Shown: positions 52,733 through 62,854 of the stretch, one piece after another
Layout of the letters: the number at the start of each line of letters is the position of its first letter
How positions within the stretch are numbered: position 1 is the stretch's first letter
Source of the DNA: Thermoactinomyces sp. DSM 45891
Lineage (GTDB): Bacteria; Bacillota; Bacilli; Thermoactinomycetales; Thermoactinomycetaceae
Length of the DNA stretch: 64,000 bases
NCBI RefSeq assembly: GCF_900119485.1
Contig: NZ_FPJZ01000002.1
Coordinates: 283,172-347,171 of the forward strand
Reading direction: 5' to 3'
Translations under genes and position numbers: made by a program
The notes under the pieces: generated by a model
Database searches by the model: none
Told to the model about the DNA's origin: nothing
Seen by the model: the letters and a program-made list of their open reading frames with translations, nothing else

Positions 52733-54259
52733 TCAGTTTTTCAATTGCTGAATCCCCTCTAACGGTATTAGACCATATCCCCATTTTACTGCTTCTAGCT
52801 TACTTAATAAAATATCTGGAACAATCCCAAGCCCGATTGTTCCGAGTACTACTACGAGTATGGTGAGGGCTGGGAAAATCGAGATAGGTATCTTTTGATC
52901 CGAAGTTGCATTTTCGACAAACATACGTTGCACAATCCGGAAGTAGTAATAATACGAAATCACAGTGGTTACGAGCAAAGTGCTTATCAATAGCCACATA
53001 TGGCTTGAAGCAAACGTATTTAAGGACAAGTTTACTTTTCCAATGAAACCTGCTGTAAGCGGTATTCCCGCTAGTGAGAGTAAAAAGAGTGTCATCGCAA
53101 TTCCAAGTCCTGGAGATCTTCGAACCAAACCATCAAAGCTAGTAAGCTCATCATTTCCTGTCTCTTTTGATACAACATGTACGACCGCAAATGCACCGAT
53201 CGTCATGAACATATAAACGACTAGGTAAAAAACCACGCTAACAAAGATTAAGTTAGACTGTAAGCTTGGAAATATAATAAACAGATAGCCTGCTTGAGCA
53301 ATTCCAGAGTAAGCCAGAATCCTCTTCACATTCTGCTGTCTAAGAGCCACTGTATTTCCAACAATCATGGAAACAGCCGCTAAAATCGCCAAGGCCCACA
53401 TCACGTTCTCCCCCCATACTTCAGAACGGAGCAAGGGATACATTCCAATTAATAAAAAGCGAATTAAGAACAGAATGCCTGCTGCCTTCGATACGACCGC
53501 TAAGAACGATGCAACAGGGGAGGAAGCACCTTGATATACGTCCGGTGCCCACATATGGAAGGGAGCTAGCGAAATTTTAAAAGCAAATCCAACTAGCATT
53601 AGACAAAGACCCACTATAATAAAAAGATCGGATTGAGTACTCTGCACGACTTCTGACAAACTCTGCCCCAAAGTAAACAAATTCGTTGTTCCTGATATCC
53701 CATAGAGAAACGAATATCCATATAAGAAGAAGGCAGAGGAGACCCCTCCATATATGACATACTTCCATGCGGCTTCTGTGGCAAGACGTTCATGCTTTCT
53801 CATCCCTACTAAGATATACGAAGAGATACTTAATAACTCTAATCCGATAAATAAGGTGATAACATCCACAGAGGATGCCAAGAACATCGCACCTAATAAG
53901 GCAGAGAGCATTAAGATATATTCTTCCGCAATATAGCGATCGGTCCTATCGGCCTTTTTTCGATCCATCGCAACAAGCAGAATTAACGCAGTCGAGGTTA
54001 AGAACAGAAGCTTAAAAACGAGAGACATTGGATCTAAGCGATATGTTCCAAATAGGATTTCTGCTGACTTTAGCGGTAATTGACCTACTACAAACACTAA
54101 GGCTCCCAGAACACTAGCTAAACCAATAAAGCCAAACCATTTACGTGATAGGGATGAAGGAAAAATCAAGTCCATCAAGAGAAGCAGGACAATCCCAGCG
54201 ATAATGGTTGTTTCAGGTGTCAAAAGAGACCACTCTATCTGTGCAAATACATTATTCAT
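52733..54259 (-). CDS. nuoN: NADH-quinone oxidoreductase subunit N
   Basis: 508 residues, about 14 membrane helices. Antiporter-like conserved Lys and Glu positions lie in GLELLSISSYILVG near 140, KISLAPFHMWAPDVYQGASSPVASFL near 227 and RILAYSGIAQAGY near 315. It is one of three antiporter-like proton-pumping subunits of complex I. It is the last gene, 5 bases after nuoM. Confidence 0.95.
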   Translation of the reverse strand: MNNVFAQIEWSLLTPETTIIAGIVLLLLMDLIFPSSLSRKWFGFIGLASVLGALVFVVGQLPLKSAEILFGTYRLDPMSLVFKLLFLTSTALILLVAMDRKKADRTDRYIAEEYILMLSALLGAMFLASSVDVITLFIGLELLSISSYILVGMRKHERLATEAAWKYVIYGGVSSAFFLYGYSFLYGISGTTNLFTLGQSLSEVVQSTQSDLFIIVGLCLMLVGFAFKISLAPFHMWAPDVYQGASSPVASFLAVVSKAAGILFLIRFLLIGMYPLLRSEVWGENVMWALAILAAVSMIVGNTVALRQQNVKRILAYSGIAQAGYLFIIFPSLQSNLIFVSVVFYLVVYMFMTIGAFAVVHVVSKETGNDELTSFDGLVRRSPGLGIAMTLFLLSLAGIPLTAGFIGKVNLSLNTFASSHMWLLISTLLVTTVISYYYYFRIVQRMFVENATSDQKIPISIFPALTILVVVLGTIGLGIVPDILLSKLEAVKWGYGLIPLEGIQQLKN

Positions 54260-54264
54260 TATCC

Positions 54265-55752
54265 TTACCTCCCCATCTGAATGGTCTGCTGGAGTTGGTT
54301 TCCAATCCAGTCTGGATCAACCCCCATCCAAATCGATAAAATGACTAGTAACAACATCGGTAGCCATTCCCTCACTTGGATATCTTGCAAATGTTGAAAG
54401 CGAGTTACAGACTGCCCATAAGTTACTTTTAATAAAGCTCGTAAGGTATAAGCAGCCGCGATAATAAACCCAAAAGAGCCGATAATCGCAATCTGTGGAT
54501 TTACTTGATACACCCCTAGGAAAGCAATCAATTCACTTACAAAACCCGATAATCCCGGGAGACCCAGTAATCCCATAGCCCCCACCATAAACAATCCTGA
54601 TAGAATCGGAAGTTGTTTCGCTAACCCTCCTAATTCAATCAGTTCCGTCGTACGTGTACGCTCTACTAAACTGGTAATAAGAAAGAAAAGAAGCGCCGAT
54701 ATAATCCCGTGAGAAACAGCCTGATAGATCGCTCCTTGCATCCCGGCTTCCGTCAATGAAGCTAGGCCGATTACGAGAATCCCCATATGACTAACGCTTG
54801 AATACGCGATCACACTTTTTAACTCTTTTTGTGAAAAAGCAAGTACCGCCCCGTACAGAATACCTATCAAACCTAGAATCATAAGCCCCGTTGCGATCTG
54901 CGCAAAGAGCGTCGGAAACAATCCAACACCGAAACGAATCATGCCATATGCTCCCATTTTTAGTAGAACACCCGCATGAATCATCACCACAGATGGTGGT
55001 GCCTCCACATGAACCTTTAACATCCATGTGTGGAACGGGAAAACAGGCAATTTAATGGCAAATGCAATCATGAAACTGAGAAAGATTCCCCATACGAATG
55101 TAGTCGCCTCTGGAGGAAGTCCTCCTAAATCAACTTGTGCAAAAACAGCTTTGATTTGATCTAATTCAAGCGTACTCGTGAAAGCTAACAAACCGATGAT
55201 CGCAAAGAGCAGAAAAGCAGATCCAAGCCCGTTATATAGCAAGAACATGTACGATGCTTTTTTCTTTTCCAAACCACCCCAACCACTGATGAGAAGGAAT
55301 AACGTAACCAGCGTCATTTCAAAAAACAAGAAGAAAAGAAGGAGATTTTGGGAAGCAAATACACCGAGAGTACCCACTTCCAGAAGCAATAGTAGTGAAT
55401 AGTATAGCTTCGTCTTCGTTGTGATGTAGAGTGAAGCGATCCCTGCAAATAAAGCAATCGCCGCAGTGAGGAGCAACATAATAACGGATAAACCATCTAC
55501 TCCTAAGTGGTAAAACAGCTTCATATCGCCAATGTGAAACCATTCAAACTTCTGAGTCCATTGAAGACTACTTGCTCCACTACCCAATCGTTGATAGAGA
55601 TAAATGCTAAGGACAAGTGAGGGAAGCATCGCGAGTAAACCAATCATACGATGCCAAGAGATTTTCGCACTTGGTACGACAGCCAAAAACAGCAAACCAA
55701 GCAAAGGAGCAAATATAATAAAACTCAGGAGCCAGTGCTGTAGAGCATTCAT
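54265..55752 (-). CDS. nuoM: NADH-quinone oxidoreductase subunit M
   Basis: 495 residues, about 14 helices. Conserved Glu in FFEMTLVTLFLL near 145, Lys/His helix in AIKLPVFPFHTWMLKVHVEAPP near 235, and KSVIAYSSVSHMGI near 317 identify NuoM. It pumps protons in the membrane arm. It overlaps nuoL by 4 bases. Confidence 0.95.
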   Translation of the reverse strand: MNALQHWLLSFIIFAPLLGLLFLAVVPSAKISWHRMIGLLAMLPSLVLSIYLYQRLGSGASSLQWTQKFEWFHIGDMKLFYHLGVDGLSVIMLLLTAAIALFAGIASLYITTKTKLYYSLLLLLEVGTLGVFASQNLLLFFLFFEMTLVTLFLLISGWGGLEKKKASYMFLLYNGLGSAFLLFAIIGLLAFTSTLELDQIKAVFAQVDLGGLPPEATTFVWGIFLSFMIAFAIKLPVFPFHTWMLKVHVEAPPSVVMIHAGVLLKMGAYGMIRFGVGLFPTLFAQIATGLMILGLIGILYGAVLAFSQKELKSVIAYSSVSHMGILVIGLASLTEAGMQGAIYQAVSHGIISALLFFLITSLVERTRTTELIELGGLAKQLPILSGLFMVGAMGLLGLPGLSGFVSELIAFLGVYQVNPQIAIIGSFGFIIAAAYTLRALLKVTYGQSVTRFQHLQDIQVREWLPMLLLVILSIWMGVDPDWIGNQLQQTIQMGR

Positions 55753-57611
55753 CCGATCAACCTCCCGAATGCCAAACTAACAAATAAAATCAAGAATGCG
55801 ATGAGACTTACCCATACATACGTCTGAACCTGCCCATTTTGCATCATGGAACCCAATCTACCTATAGACATCGTCCCCCAACCCACAAAGCGAACGATCC
55901 CACCCACGACAAAGCGATCAAATCCATTCAAGAACCACGCAACTGCTTTTAACGATGAAACAAACATCATCTGATAAAGCTCATCAATCCAATATTTTCG
56001 ATACGATGCCTGATAGAGCCAAGAGAGCCGTTTAGACAACCCCTCTGCCGCTCCCTGTTTCCACACATATAGAAAAGTAGCAAGCAAGATCCCTAGTAAG
56101 GATGCCCCTACTGCTGAACCAATCAACCATAGAGGAGCATGGCCGGGCAATTTCGTTATCTGGGTAATCGTTTCAGCACTCGCACTCGTTGTTGGATAGG
56201 AAAAGAATCCCCCAACGATTGAAAACACCGCTAAAACAGCTAAGCTAACCTTCATACTCCCAGAAATCGAATGGATTTTTTGATCTCCGCGGGATTTCTT
56301 TGCAAACACCAGGTAAAAGAGCCGGAACATGTAAAAGGCTGTAAAAAAGGTTGTGAGTAGCCCGATCACTAATAAATCTGTCTTACCCGATAACTGGATC
56401 GCATACATGATTTCATCTTTTGAGAAAAATCCTGAGAACGGCGGGATTCCAGCAATTGACAAACATCCGATTAAGAAAGGAATGCCAAGCCATTTGGAAC
56501 ACTTCCATAGTCCCCCCATTTTGCGAACGTCTTGCTCATGATGCAAGGCAACCATTACCGCACCAGCCGATAAGAAGAGAAGGGCTTTGAAAAATCCATG
56601 TGTGAGCAGATGGAAGCTACTAGCATAGACAGATCCTACACCCATTCCTAGCATCATAAAGCCTAGTTGACTAACGGTCGAGTATGCTAAAACTCGTTTG
56701 ATATCGTTCTGTGTAACCGCAATCGTGGCCCCAAATAAAGCCGTAAACCCACCGATATACGCTATTGTTGTAAGAGCAACCTCTGAACCCTGAAATAGGA
56801 AGAATAGATTCCCTACCAGGTAAACTCCTGCCGCCACCATCGTAGCCGCGTGGATAAGAGCACTTACAGGAGTCGGCCCTTCCATCGCATCAGGTAACCA
56901 AGTATGTAATGGAAACTGGCCCGATTTTCCCACGGCCCCCACAAAGATGAGAATCGCCACCGTTGTTAGTGCTCCACCTGTTAATACACCTGAACCAACC
57001 GCATCTTGAATCACTCGTAGATCAAAACTACCTACCTTGTGATAGACCATAAAGATCGCGATTAGTAAGCCAATGTCACCAATCCTTGTCACGATAAACG
57101 CTTTTTTAGCCGCTTCCTTTGCTTCCGGTCTAAAATACCAGAACCCTACTAGTAAGAAGGAACATAAACCTACAAGTTCCCAGAAGAAATAAATTTGTAG
57201 TAAATTAGCGGAGATTACGAGACCTAACATCGAGCTAGTAAACAGTGAAAGATACGCATAAAACGTGGTTATGCGAGCATCCTTTTTCATATATCCCATG
57301 GAATAAATCTGAACCAGTAAGCTAACCAGTGAAACTAAGAAAACCATTATTATGTTCAATGGCTCTAACATAAAATCAAGATACAGCGGTTTACCTGCTA
57401 TCGAAAACCACTGATATTTCGCCGTTTGAATCACATTTTGCTGAAAAATCCCCATCCAAGCTAGGTAAACAGCGAAACCGAATGAAATGCCTATCCCTAT
57501 CAGACTTAACGTAACCGCAAGCCTTTTCTCAATTACATCGCGCAAGGCAATAAGAAGGACAAACGCAATCAACGGAAAAAGAGGTAAAACCCATGCCCAC
57601 GTAAACATCAT
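55749..57611 (-). CDS. nuoL: NADH-quinone oxidoreductase subunit L
   Basis: 620 residues, about 15 helices plus the C-terminal lateral helix region. Blocks: WELVGLCSFLLVGFW near 145, GKSGQFPLHTWLPDAMEGPTPVSALIHAATMV near 227 and KRVLAYSTVSQLG near 310. It is the distal proton-pumping subunit. AGGTGG lies ahead of the ATG pair; the first ATG is used. Confidence 0.95.
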   Translation of the reverse strand: MMFTWAWVLPLFPLIAFVLLIALRDVIEKRLAVTLSLIGIGISFGFAVYLAWMGIFQQNVIQTAKYQWFSIAGKPLYLDFMLEPLNIIMVFLVSLVSLLVQIYSMGYMKKDARITTFYAYLSLFTSSMLGLVISANLLQIYFFWELVGLCSFLLVGFWYFRPEAKEAAKKAFIVTRIGDIGLLIAIFMVYHKVGSFDLRVIQDAVGSGVLTGGALTTVAILIFVGAVGKSGQFPLHTWLPDAMEGPTPVSALIHAATMVAAGVYLVGNLFFLFQGSEVALTTIAYIGGFTALFGATIAVTQNDIKRVLAYSTVSQLGFMMLGMGVGSVYASSFHLLTHGFFKALLFLSAGAVMVALHHEQDVRKMGGLWKCSKWLGIPFLIGCLSIAGIPPFSGFFSKDEIMYAIQLSGKTDLLVIGLLTTFFTAFYMFRLFYLVFAKKSRGDQKIHSISGSMKVSLAVLAVFSIVGGFFSYPTTSASAETITQITKLPGHAPLWLIGSAVGASLLGILLATFLYVWKQGAAEGLSKRLSWLYQASYRKYWIDELYQMMFVSSLKAVAWFLNGFDRFVVGGIVRFVGWGTMSIGRLGSMMQNGQVQTYVWVSLIAFLILFVSLAFGRLIG

Positions 57612-57625
57612 GCTTCATACCACCT

Positions 57626-57931
57626 CTATCCCTTCAGCAAATTAAATTTCTCAGCATCGATTGTTTCTCGATTGCGATAAATAGCAAACAAAATCGCAAG
57701 ACCCACCGCCGCTTCTGCCGCAGCAACTACCACATTAAAGAGCGCAAATACTTGCCCATTCAAATTAGGCACGAGACCCATTTTTGAAAAGATCACCAAA
57801 TTGATATTGGCAGCATTTAGCATTAATTCTAGTGAAAACAGCACGATCACTGCATTCCGTTTGGTCAACACGCCAATCAATCCAATGACAAATAAGATGG
57901 CAGCAAGCGCTAGATAAGAAGCTATTAACAT
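57626..57931 (-). CDS. nuoK: NADH-quinone oxidoreductase subunit K
   Basis: 101 residues with three helices and conserved Glu residues in [16 protein letters not shown] and [14 protein letters not shown]. It takes part in proton transfer beside NuoJ. Its ATG overlaps the nuoJ stop by one base. Confidence 0.96.
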   Translation of the reverse strand: MLIASYLALAAILFVIGLIGVLTKRNAVIVLFSLELMLNAANINLVIFSKMGLVPNLNGQVFALFNVVVAAAEAAVGLAILFAIYRNRETIDAEKFNLLKG

Positions 57932-58437
57932 TACTCCTGCCCCTCTTTCCTTGCTATAATAATCGATCCAATCAGAGCAACTAATAGCAGGATCGAAGCA
58001 AGTTCAAATGGAATCATATAAGTCCCAAAAAACAACTCACCAATCTTCTCAATCCCGTATTCGTTGGTATCTACAGCATCCGAGACAAATGTAGCGCCCC
58101 GTGATAACAAGACCAAACTCACTAGCAACACTCCTGCACCTACTACACTCAACCAATAGTGAACAGGTCGATTTAGTGTTTCTTCGGTCTCTTTATGTCT
58201 CGTCATCATAATTCCAAATAACATCAAAATAGAGATAGCCCCGGTGTACACCATAATTTGAATAACAGCAAGAAAATCAGCGTTTAGTAAGAAGTAGATC
58301 CCCGCAATACTAAGGAAAGTAAATGCCATCGATACTACCATATGGACAACATTCGTGAAGAAGATCATAAAAACGGCTCCGCAAATCGCTAAAACAGATA
58401 AAATAAAAAACGCAATAAATTCGCCCGTAATCTCCAT
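57931..58437 (-). CDS. nuoJ: NADH-quinone oxidoreductase subunit J
   Basis: 168 residues with about five helices. The conserved region [30 protein letters not shown] near residue 48 contains the pi-bulge Tyr/Gly segment of NuoJ. It couples quinone reduction to the membrane arm. It follows nuoI with no gap. Confidence 0.96.
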   Translation of the reverse strand: MEITGEFIAFFILSVLAICGAVFMIFFTNVVHMVVSMAFTFLSIAGIYFLLNADFLAVIQIMVYTGAISILMLFGIMMTRHKETEETLNRPVHYWLSVVGAGVLLVSLVLLSRGATFVSDAVDTNEYGIEKIGELFFGTYMIPFELASILLLVALIGSIIIARKEGQE

Positions 58438-58893
58438 TTACTTATTCGCCCTCCCTGTAGCCCCAGGCGGTTTGCTAGACATGTTTTCTTGCCGGATATT
58501 TTGATTGTTATCATGAAGCCACTGCATACTCTTGAATAGATCATCGCGGCTATAAGTCGCTAATTCAAAGTTATTGGTCATCACAATCGCTTCTGTGGGA
58601 CAAACCTCTGTACATAAGTCACACAAAATACAAATTTCAAAATTTATATCGTAGACTTCAATTACTTTTCCTTTTTTCTCAGGATCTGGATTTCTCTTTC
58701 CTGTGAGCGTAATACAATCAGTTGGACAAACCAACGCACATTGGTTACAGACAATGCATTTTTCCGCATCAAAATGCTGAATCCCACGAAATCGATCTGG
58801 AACGGGAATGGGTTCCGCAGGGTAATTATAGGTAACTTTCGGCTTCGTCATGTTTTTCAATGTTACACCAAGCCCTTTTACCAATCCAAACAT
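58438..58893 (-). CDS. nuoI: NADH-quinone oxidoreductase subunit I
   Basis: 151 residues with two 4Fe-4S ferredoxin motifs, CIVCNQCALVCP and CILCDLCTEVCP. They bind clusters N6a and N6b on the electron path to NuoB. The start MFGLVKGLG is chosen because AGGTGG lies about 6 bases upstream; the longer frame adds eight unsupported residues. Confidence 0.96.
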   Translation of the reverse strand: MFGLVKGLGVTLKNMTKPKVTYNYPAEPIPVPDRFRGIQHFDAEKCIVCNQCALVCPTDCITLTGKRNPDPEKKGKVIEVYDINFEICILCDLCTEVCPTEAIVMTNNFELATYSRDDLFKSMQWLHDNNQNIRQENMSSKPPGATGRANK

Positions 58894-58922
58894 TCTGTTC
58901 CACCTACCTTGTCTCAATCAAA

Positions 58923-59897
58923 TCAATAGAATGAAGAAAGAACGGGTATTTCTTTGAAGATCGCCGTTAAGAAAATATTGAGAAGCGATAATGGAAGCAG
59001 TACTTTCCATGCAAACTGCATGAGTTGGTCTACACGCAATCGTGGCATTGTGGCCCGAATCCAAAATAATGAAAATACAACCAGTGAGAACTTTAATAAG
59101 AACCACAAGATCCCAGGAATCATCGTCAATCCAAACAATGGAAGCCATCCACCTAAAAAGAGACAAGTGGTAAGCGATGCCATCGCAAATACATACACAT
59201 ACTCCGCGAGCATAAAGAAAGCAAAACGAAATCCAGTATACTCCACGTGATATCCAGCTACTAACTCAGACTCCGCTTCTGGCAAATCAAACGGCGTTCG
59301 ATTTAACTCCGCCAATGAAGCGATGAAGAAGATGAGAAACGCTAAAAATTGTGGAACAATAAACCAAACTTTTTTCTGGGCAAGGACAATATCATTTAAA
59401 TCTAAAGACCCCGTAGTCATCACGATCCCAATCACAGAAAGCACGAGTGGAATCTCATAACTAATCATCTGTGCTGCTGAACGCATTCCACCAAGTAATG
59501 AATATTTATTATTCGAAGCCCAAGCTCCTGTCAAAATCCCGATGATGGTAATACTAGAGATCGCAATGTAATATAGAAGCCCCACCGCAAAATCACCAAA
59601 CTGCCATGAATCTGTAAAAGGAATAACGGCCAAAACAGCAAATGCTGGCACAAAAGCAATAACAGGCGCTAATTTGAATAAAGAGCGATCTGCTTTCCCT
59701 GGTACTATATCTTCTTTCAGCAATAGCTTCGCCACATCTGCAATCGTTTGAAATAATCCCCAGGGACCTACTTGGTTGGGACCAGGTCGATTCTGAATCC
59801 ATCCAATGACTTTCCGCTCAAACAAAATGGCATATGTCACAAAACCAAGCAATAGAAGCATTAAGATGATCGGACCGAGATAGAAGAACAAATCCAT
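58923..59897 (-). CDS. nuoH: NADH-quinone oxidoreductase subunit H
   Basis: 324 residues, eight helices. Conserved blocks: AILFERKVIGWIQNRPGPNQVGPWGLFQTIADVAKLL near residue 25, LAELNRTPFDLPEAESELVAGYHVEYTG near 200 and FWIRATMPRLRVDQLMQFAWK near 275. NuoH shapes the quinone channel. It overlaps the nuoD stop by one base. Confidence 0.97.
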   Translation of the reverse strand: MDLFFYLGPIILMLLLLGFVTYAILFERKVIGWIQNRPGPNQVGPWGLFQTIADVAKLLLKEDIVPGKADRSLFKLAPVIAFVPAFAVLAVIPFTDSWQFGDFAVGLLYYIAISSITIIGILTGAWASNNKYSLLGGMRSAAQMISYEIPLVLSVIGIVMTTGSLDLNDIVLAQKKVWFIVPQFLAFLIFFIASLAELNRTPFDLPEAESELVAGYHVEYTGFRFAFFMLAEYVYVFAMASLTTCLFLGGWLPLFGLTMIPGILWFLLKFSLVVFSLFWIRATMPRLRVDQLMQFAWKVLLPLSLLNIFLTAIFKEIPVLSSFY

Positions 59898-61000
59898 TAC
59901 CCATCAACCTCTCCCAAAATAATATCGATCCCACCTAAAATCGCAACCAAGTTTGAGATATTCTCTCCTTTTAGTAATACTGGCAAGATCTGAAGGTTGT
60001 AAAAGGATGGACGACGGAATTTCAAGCGCCACGGCTTATTCTTCCCATTGCTGACGATATGACAGCCTAACTCCCCTCGAGGAGACTCCACACCCGCATA
60101 AACCTCCCCTTCTGGCACACGTAATACTTTCGGTACTTTCCCCATAATCGGGCCTTCTTTTATCACATCAAGAACTTGTTTCACAATTTTTAACGACTCT
60201 GCTATCTCCTGCATTCGTAGATGATACTTATCTAATACATCACCTATTTCACCAACTGGAATCTCAAACTGAAACTGATGATATAACGAATACGACTGAT
60301 GCTGCCTTAAATCCCACGGTATTCCTGTCACGCGCAGATTGCTTCCCGATAAGGCATAGGAGAGGGCTTGCTCTTTTGTATAAACCCCAATCCCTCTAGT
60401 CCGTTGAAGGAAAATATCATTACCTGAAATCAGATCATGATAAGTATTCAATTCCTTCTGCATATAACGAACAAATTCTTCCACTTTCTGAAGCCATCCA
60501 TCTGGAGCATCCCACTTGACGCCCCCTACTCGCATATAGTTATATGTCAAACGCGCTCCACAGAGCTCGTTAAATAGGTTCAAAATGGTTTCCCGATCCT
60601 TGAAGCAGTAGAGGAATGGACTCATCGCACCTAAATCAAGTAGAAACGTTCCCACCCAAACCAAATGGCTCGCAACCCGATTTAGTTCCATGGTAATCAT
60701 GCGTAGATAATCTGCGCGCTCAGGTATTTCCAGACCCATCAGCAGCTCCGTCGCATGAACCACCGCATAGTTATTTGTCATCGCGGATACATAATCAAGG
60801 CGATCCGTATAGGGAATGATCTGTGTATAAGTTAAATCTTCGGCTAACTTTTCTGTTCCACGATGCAAATAACCTACCACAGGATCAACCTCACGGATAA
60901 TCTCTCCATCTATCTTAATAACCAGACGTAAAACTCCGTGGGTACTAGGGTGCTGTGGGCCCATATTTAGTAACATTTCTTCTGTACGTAACATGCTCAC
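59897..61000 (-). CDS. nuoD: NADH-quinone oxidoreductase subunit D
   Basis: 367 residues. LLNMGPQHPSTHGVLRLV near residue 10, DPVVGYLHRGTEKLAED near 40, LLDLGAMSPFLYCFKDRE near 115 and ESPRGELGCHIVSNG near 312 are the quinone-site blocks of the 49-kDa-type subunit. It is separate from NuoC here, not fused. Confidence 0.97.
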   Translation of the reverse strand: MSMLRTEEMLLNMGPQHPSTHGVLRLVIKIDGEIIREVDPVVGYLHRGTEKLAEDLTYTQIIPYTDRLDYVSAMTNNYAVVHATELLMGLEIPERADYLRMITMELNRVASHLVWVGTFLLDLGAMSPFLYCFKDRETILNLFNELCGARLTYNYMRVGGVKWDAPDGWLQKVEEFVRYMQKELNTYHDLISGNDIFLQRTRGIGVYTKEQALSYALSGSNLRVTGIPWDLRQHQSYSLYHQFQFEIPVGEIGDVLDKYHLRMQEIAESLKIVKQVLDVIKEGPIMGKVPKVLRVPEGEVYAGVESPRGELGCHIVSNGKNKPWRLKFRRPSFYNLQILPVLLKGENISNLVAILGGIDIILGEVDG

Positions 61001-61803
61001 ACCCCCTCATCATACGGCACATAATCTTTACGTAGCGGATGCCCAACCCATTGATCTGTTAACATGATTCTACGCAAATCTGGATGTCCCTCGAACGTAA
61101 TCCCCATCAAATCATACGCTTCTCGTTCATTCCAATTAGCAGCATCCCAAATATCAGCTACTGAATCCGCTTTTGCTTCTGTCCGATCTACTTTGATTCG
61201 CACTCCAAGACGTTCTTTATGCGGGAACGAAAAAAGATGTACAACCACTTCCAAATGAGTTTCATAATCCACAGATGAAAAGTTCTGCACATAATGAAAC
61301 TGACAATCCGAATGATTTCGTAAATGAAGAGCGAGAAAACGCCACCACTCACCTTTTATAACCAAAGTGGGCAGATCAAGATTCGCTCGATTAATAAAGG
61401 CATCCTCTAAGTGCTCAGATCCTTCCAGATCCTTTAGCTTGACCACGAACTTATCCAACCAAGGTTGTTTACGAGAAGGCTCTAACGGCTTATCCTCCAC
61501 TGGTTTCTTCGCCACTGGGCGTGGTGTAGCCGCTGGTTTCCTAGGGGGGACAGATGCCGCCTGGGGCTTCGTTACAGCTTCTTCTGCTTGCCCAGACAAA
61601 GTCTTTACCGACATTTGAGTATCTTGTTCTTTGCTTACGGGTTCAGATCCATCCCCTGTCACCTCTTGAGAAGGAGCATCTGACTTTTGAACACCTTGTT
61701 CCCCATTAGATGACTCATTTTTCACAGTTCCCTCACCCATCGCATTTGCAGGCTTCGTCTCTGTAATAAGCTCTCTTTCCTGTTTTTTTTCTTGGTCACT
61801 CAC
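60997..61803 (-). CDS. nuoC: NADH-quinone oxidoreductase subunit C with long low-complexity N-terminus
   Basis: 268 residues. The C-terminal 155 form the 30-kDa-type subunit: [50 protein letters not shown] and W-GHPLRKDY. The first 110 are Glu/Lys/Ser- then Pro/Ala-rich ([15 protein letters not shown]), unlike compact NuoC of about 150-200 residues. The extension may tether other proteins or replace missing peripheral subunits. It overlaps nuoB by 8 bases and nuoD by 4. Confidence 0.93.
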   Translation of the reverse strand: MSDQEKKQERELITETKPANAMGEGTVKNESSNGEQGVQKSDAPSQEVTGDGSEPVSKEQDTQMSVKTLSGQAEEAVTKPQAASVPPRKPAATPRPVAKKPVEDKPLEPSRKQPWLDKFVVKLKDLEGSEHLEDAFINRANLDLPTLVIKGEWWRFLALHLRNHSDCQFHYVQNFSSVDYETHLEVVVHLFSFPHKERLGVRIKVDRTEAKADSVADIWDAANWNEREAYDLMGITFEGHPDLRRIMLTDQWVGHPLRKDYVPYDEGV

Positions 61804-62317
61804 GGATTGTCACCCGCTTTCCATGCTTCGCTTCATAGCGAATCTTTTCTTGTAATTTGTGGATTCCATATATTAACGCGGCTGGATTAGGTGGACAACC
61901 AGGTATGTACACATCCACAGGTACAATTTGATCCACACCTTTTACTACAGAGTAGGACTTAATGTAGGGTCCGCCTGCTGTGGCACAAGAACCCATTGCG
62001 ATAACCCACTTAGGCTCTGGCATTTGATCATATAATCTACGTAAAAGCGGTGCCATTTTCTTCGTCACCGTACCTGCTACAATCATCACATCTGACTGAC
62101 GAGGAGAAGCACGAAAAATCACTCCAAAACGGTCCAAATCATAGTGAGAGCCACCTGTCCCCATCATTTCAATCGCACAACAAGCAAGGCCAAATGTAAG
62201 CGGCCACAAAGAATTACTTCGAATAAGAGATTTCATTTGCTCTAGATTCGTAGTTAGTACATTGCGCTGTAGTTCTTGTTCTTCAAACGGAGAAAAATCC
62301 TCAAAATTTACTCCCAT
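61796..62317 (-). CDS. nuoB: NADH-quinone oxidoreductase subunit B
   Basis: 173 residues. Cluster N2 ligands lie in [15 protein letters not shown] (adjacent Cys pair) near 55, [11 protein letters not shown] near 113 and [12 protein letters not shown] near 143. It passes electrons to quinone. The start [11 protein letters not shown] is chosen because AAGGTG lies about 6 bases upstream; it overlaps nuoA by 10 bases. Confidence 0.97.
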   Translation of the reverse strand: MGVNFEDFSPFEEQELQRNVLTTNLEQMKSLIRSNSLWPLTFGLACCAIEMMGTGGSHYDLDRFGVIFRASPRQSDVMIVAGTVTKKMAPLLRRLYDQMPEPKWVIAMGSCATAGGPYIKSYSVVKGVDQIVPVDVYIPGCPPNPAALIYGIHKLQEKIRYEAKHGKRVTIRE

Positions 62318-62682
62318 TTCAACACCTTCTTTTTCCAAGCATAGGCGAGGCCTAGTACCAAAAGCCCAATAAAGATAATCATTTCATACAAAACCCATAC
62401 ACCTAATGTAGCCCGCAGAGAATCATACGCGACTGCCCATGGATACAGAAAAATGGTCTCCACATCGAAAATAACAAAGAGAAGAGCAAATAAATAATAA
62501 CGAACGTGGAACTGCACCCATCCCTCTCCAGTAGGATCTACCCCACTTTCGTACGTGATTGCTTTGCGAGAAGATGGTTTATTCGGTCTTAGCCACTTCC
62601 CAACTGTCAATGCTGCTACAGGCAACAATATCCCGAGTGCAATAAACCAAGCAATCGTTAGAAAACTAGCCTCTAACTCCAT
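62308..62682 (-). CDS. nuoA: NADH-quinone oxidoreductase subunit A
   Basis: 124 residues, three helices, with [41 protein letters not shown] near 45, the NuoA signature. It is the first gene of nuoABCDHIJKLMN; no nuoE, F or G is present in the operon. GGAGGG lies ahead of the ATG. Confidence 0.97.
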   Translation of the reverse strand: MELEASFLTIAWFIALGILLPVAALTVGKWLRPNKPSSRKAITYESGVDPTGEGWVQFHVRYYLFALLFVIFDVETIFLYPWAVAYDSLRATLGVWVLYEMIIFIGLLVLGLAYAWKKKVLKWE

Positions 62683-62817
62683 GCAAAAGCCCTCCCTAGC
62701 CCAAATAACCTATATATCCTTCTAACAAACTATGCATGTAACCTGATTCTCAACAACAAAATCAAAAAATAACAAACTAGAATTAATAGAATGATTTTAT
62801 ATATTGTTTTGAATCAT

Positions 62818-62854
62818 TAATAATGATTATAGCAAAAGGCTAAAATAGTGTCTA
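62818..62854 (-). promoter_or_regulatory. nuo promoter overlapped by a PerR/Fur-like palindrome
   Basis: Minus strand: TAGACA (62849-62854), 17 bases, TATAAT (62826-62831), a good sigma-A promoter with start near 62819. The palindromic 15-mer TAATAATGATTATAG (62818-62832) matches the B. subtilis PerR box TTATAATnATTATAA at 12 of 14 defined positions and covers the -10, so bound repressor would block RNA polymerase. Confidence 0.6.
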
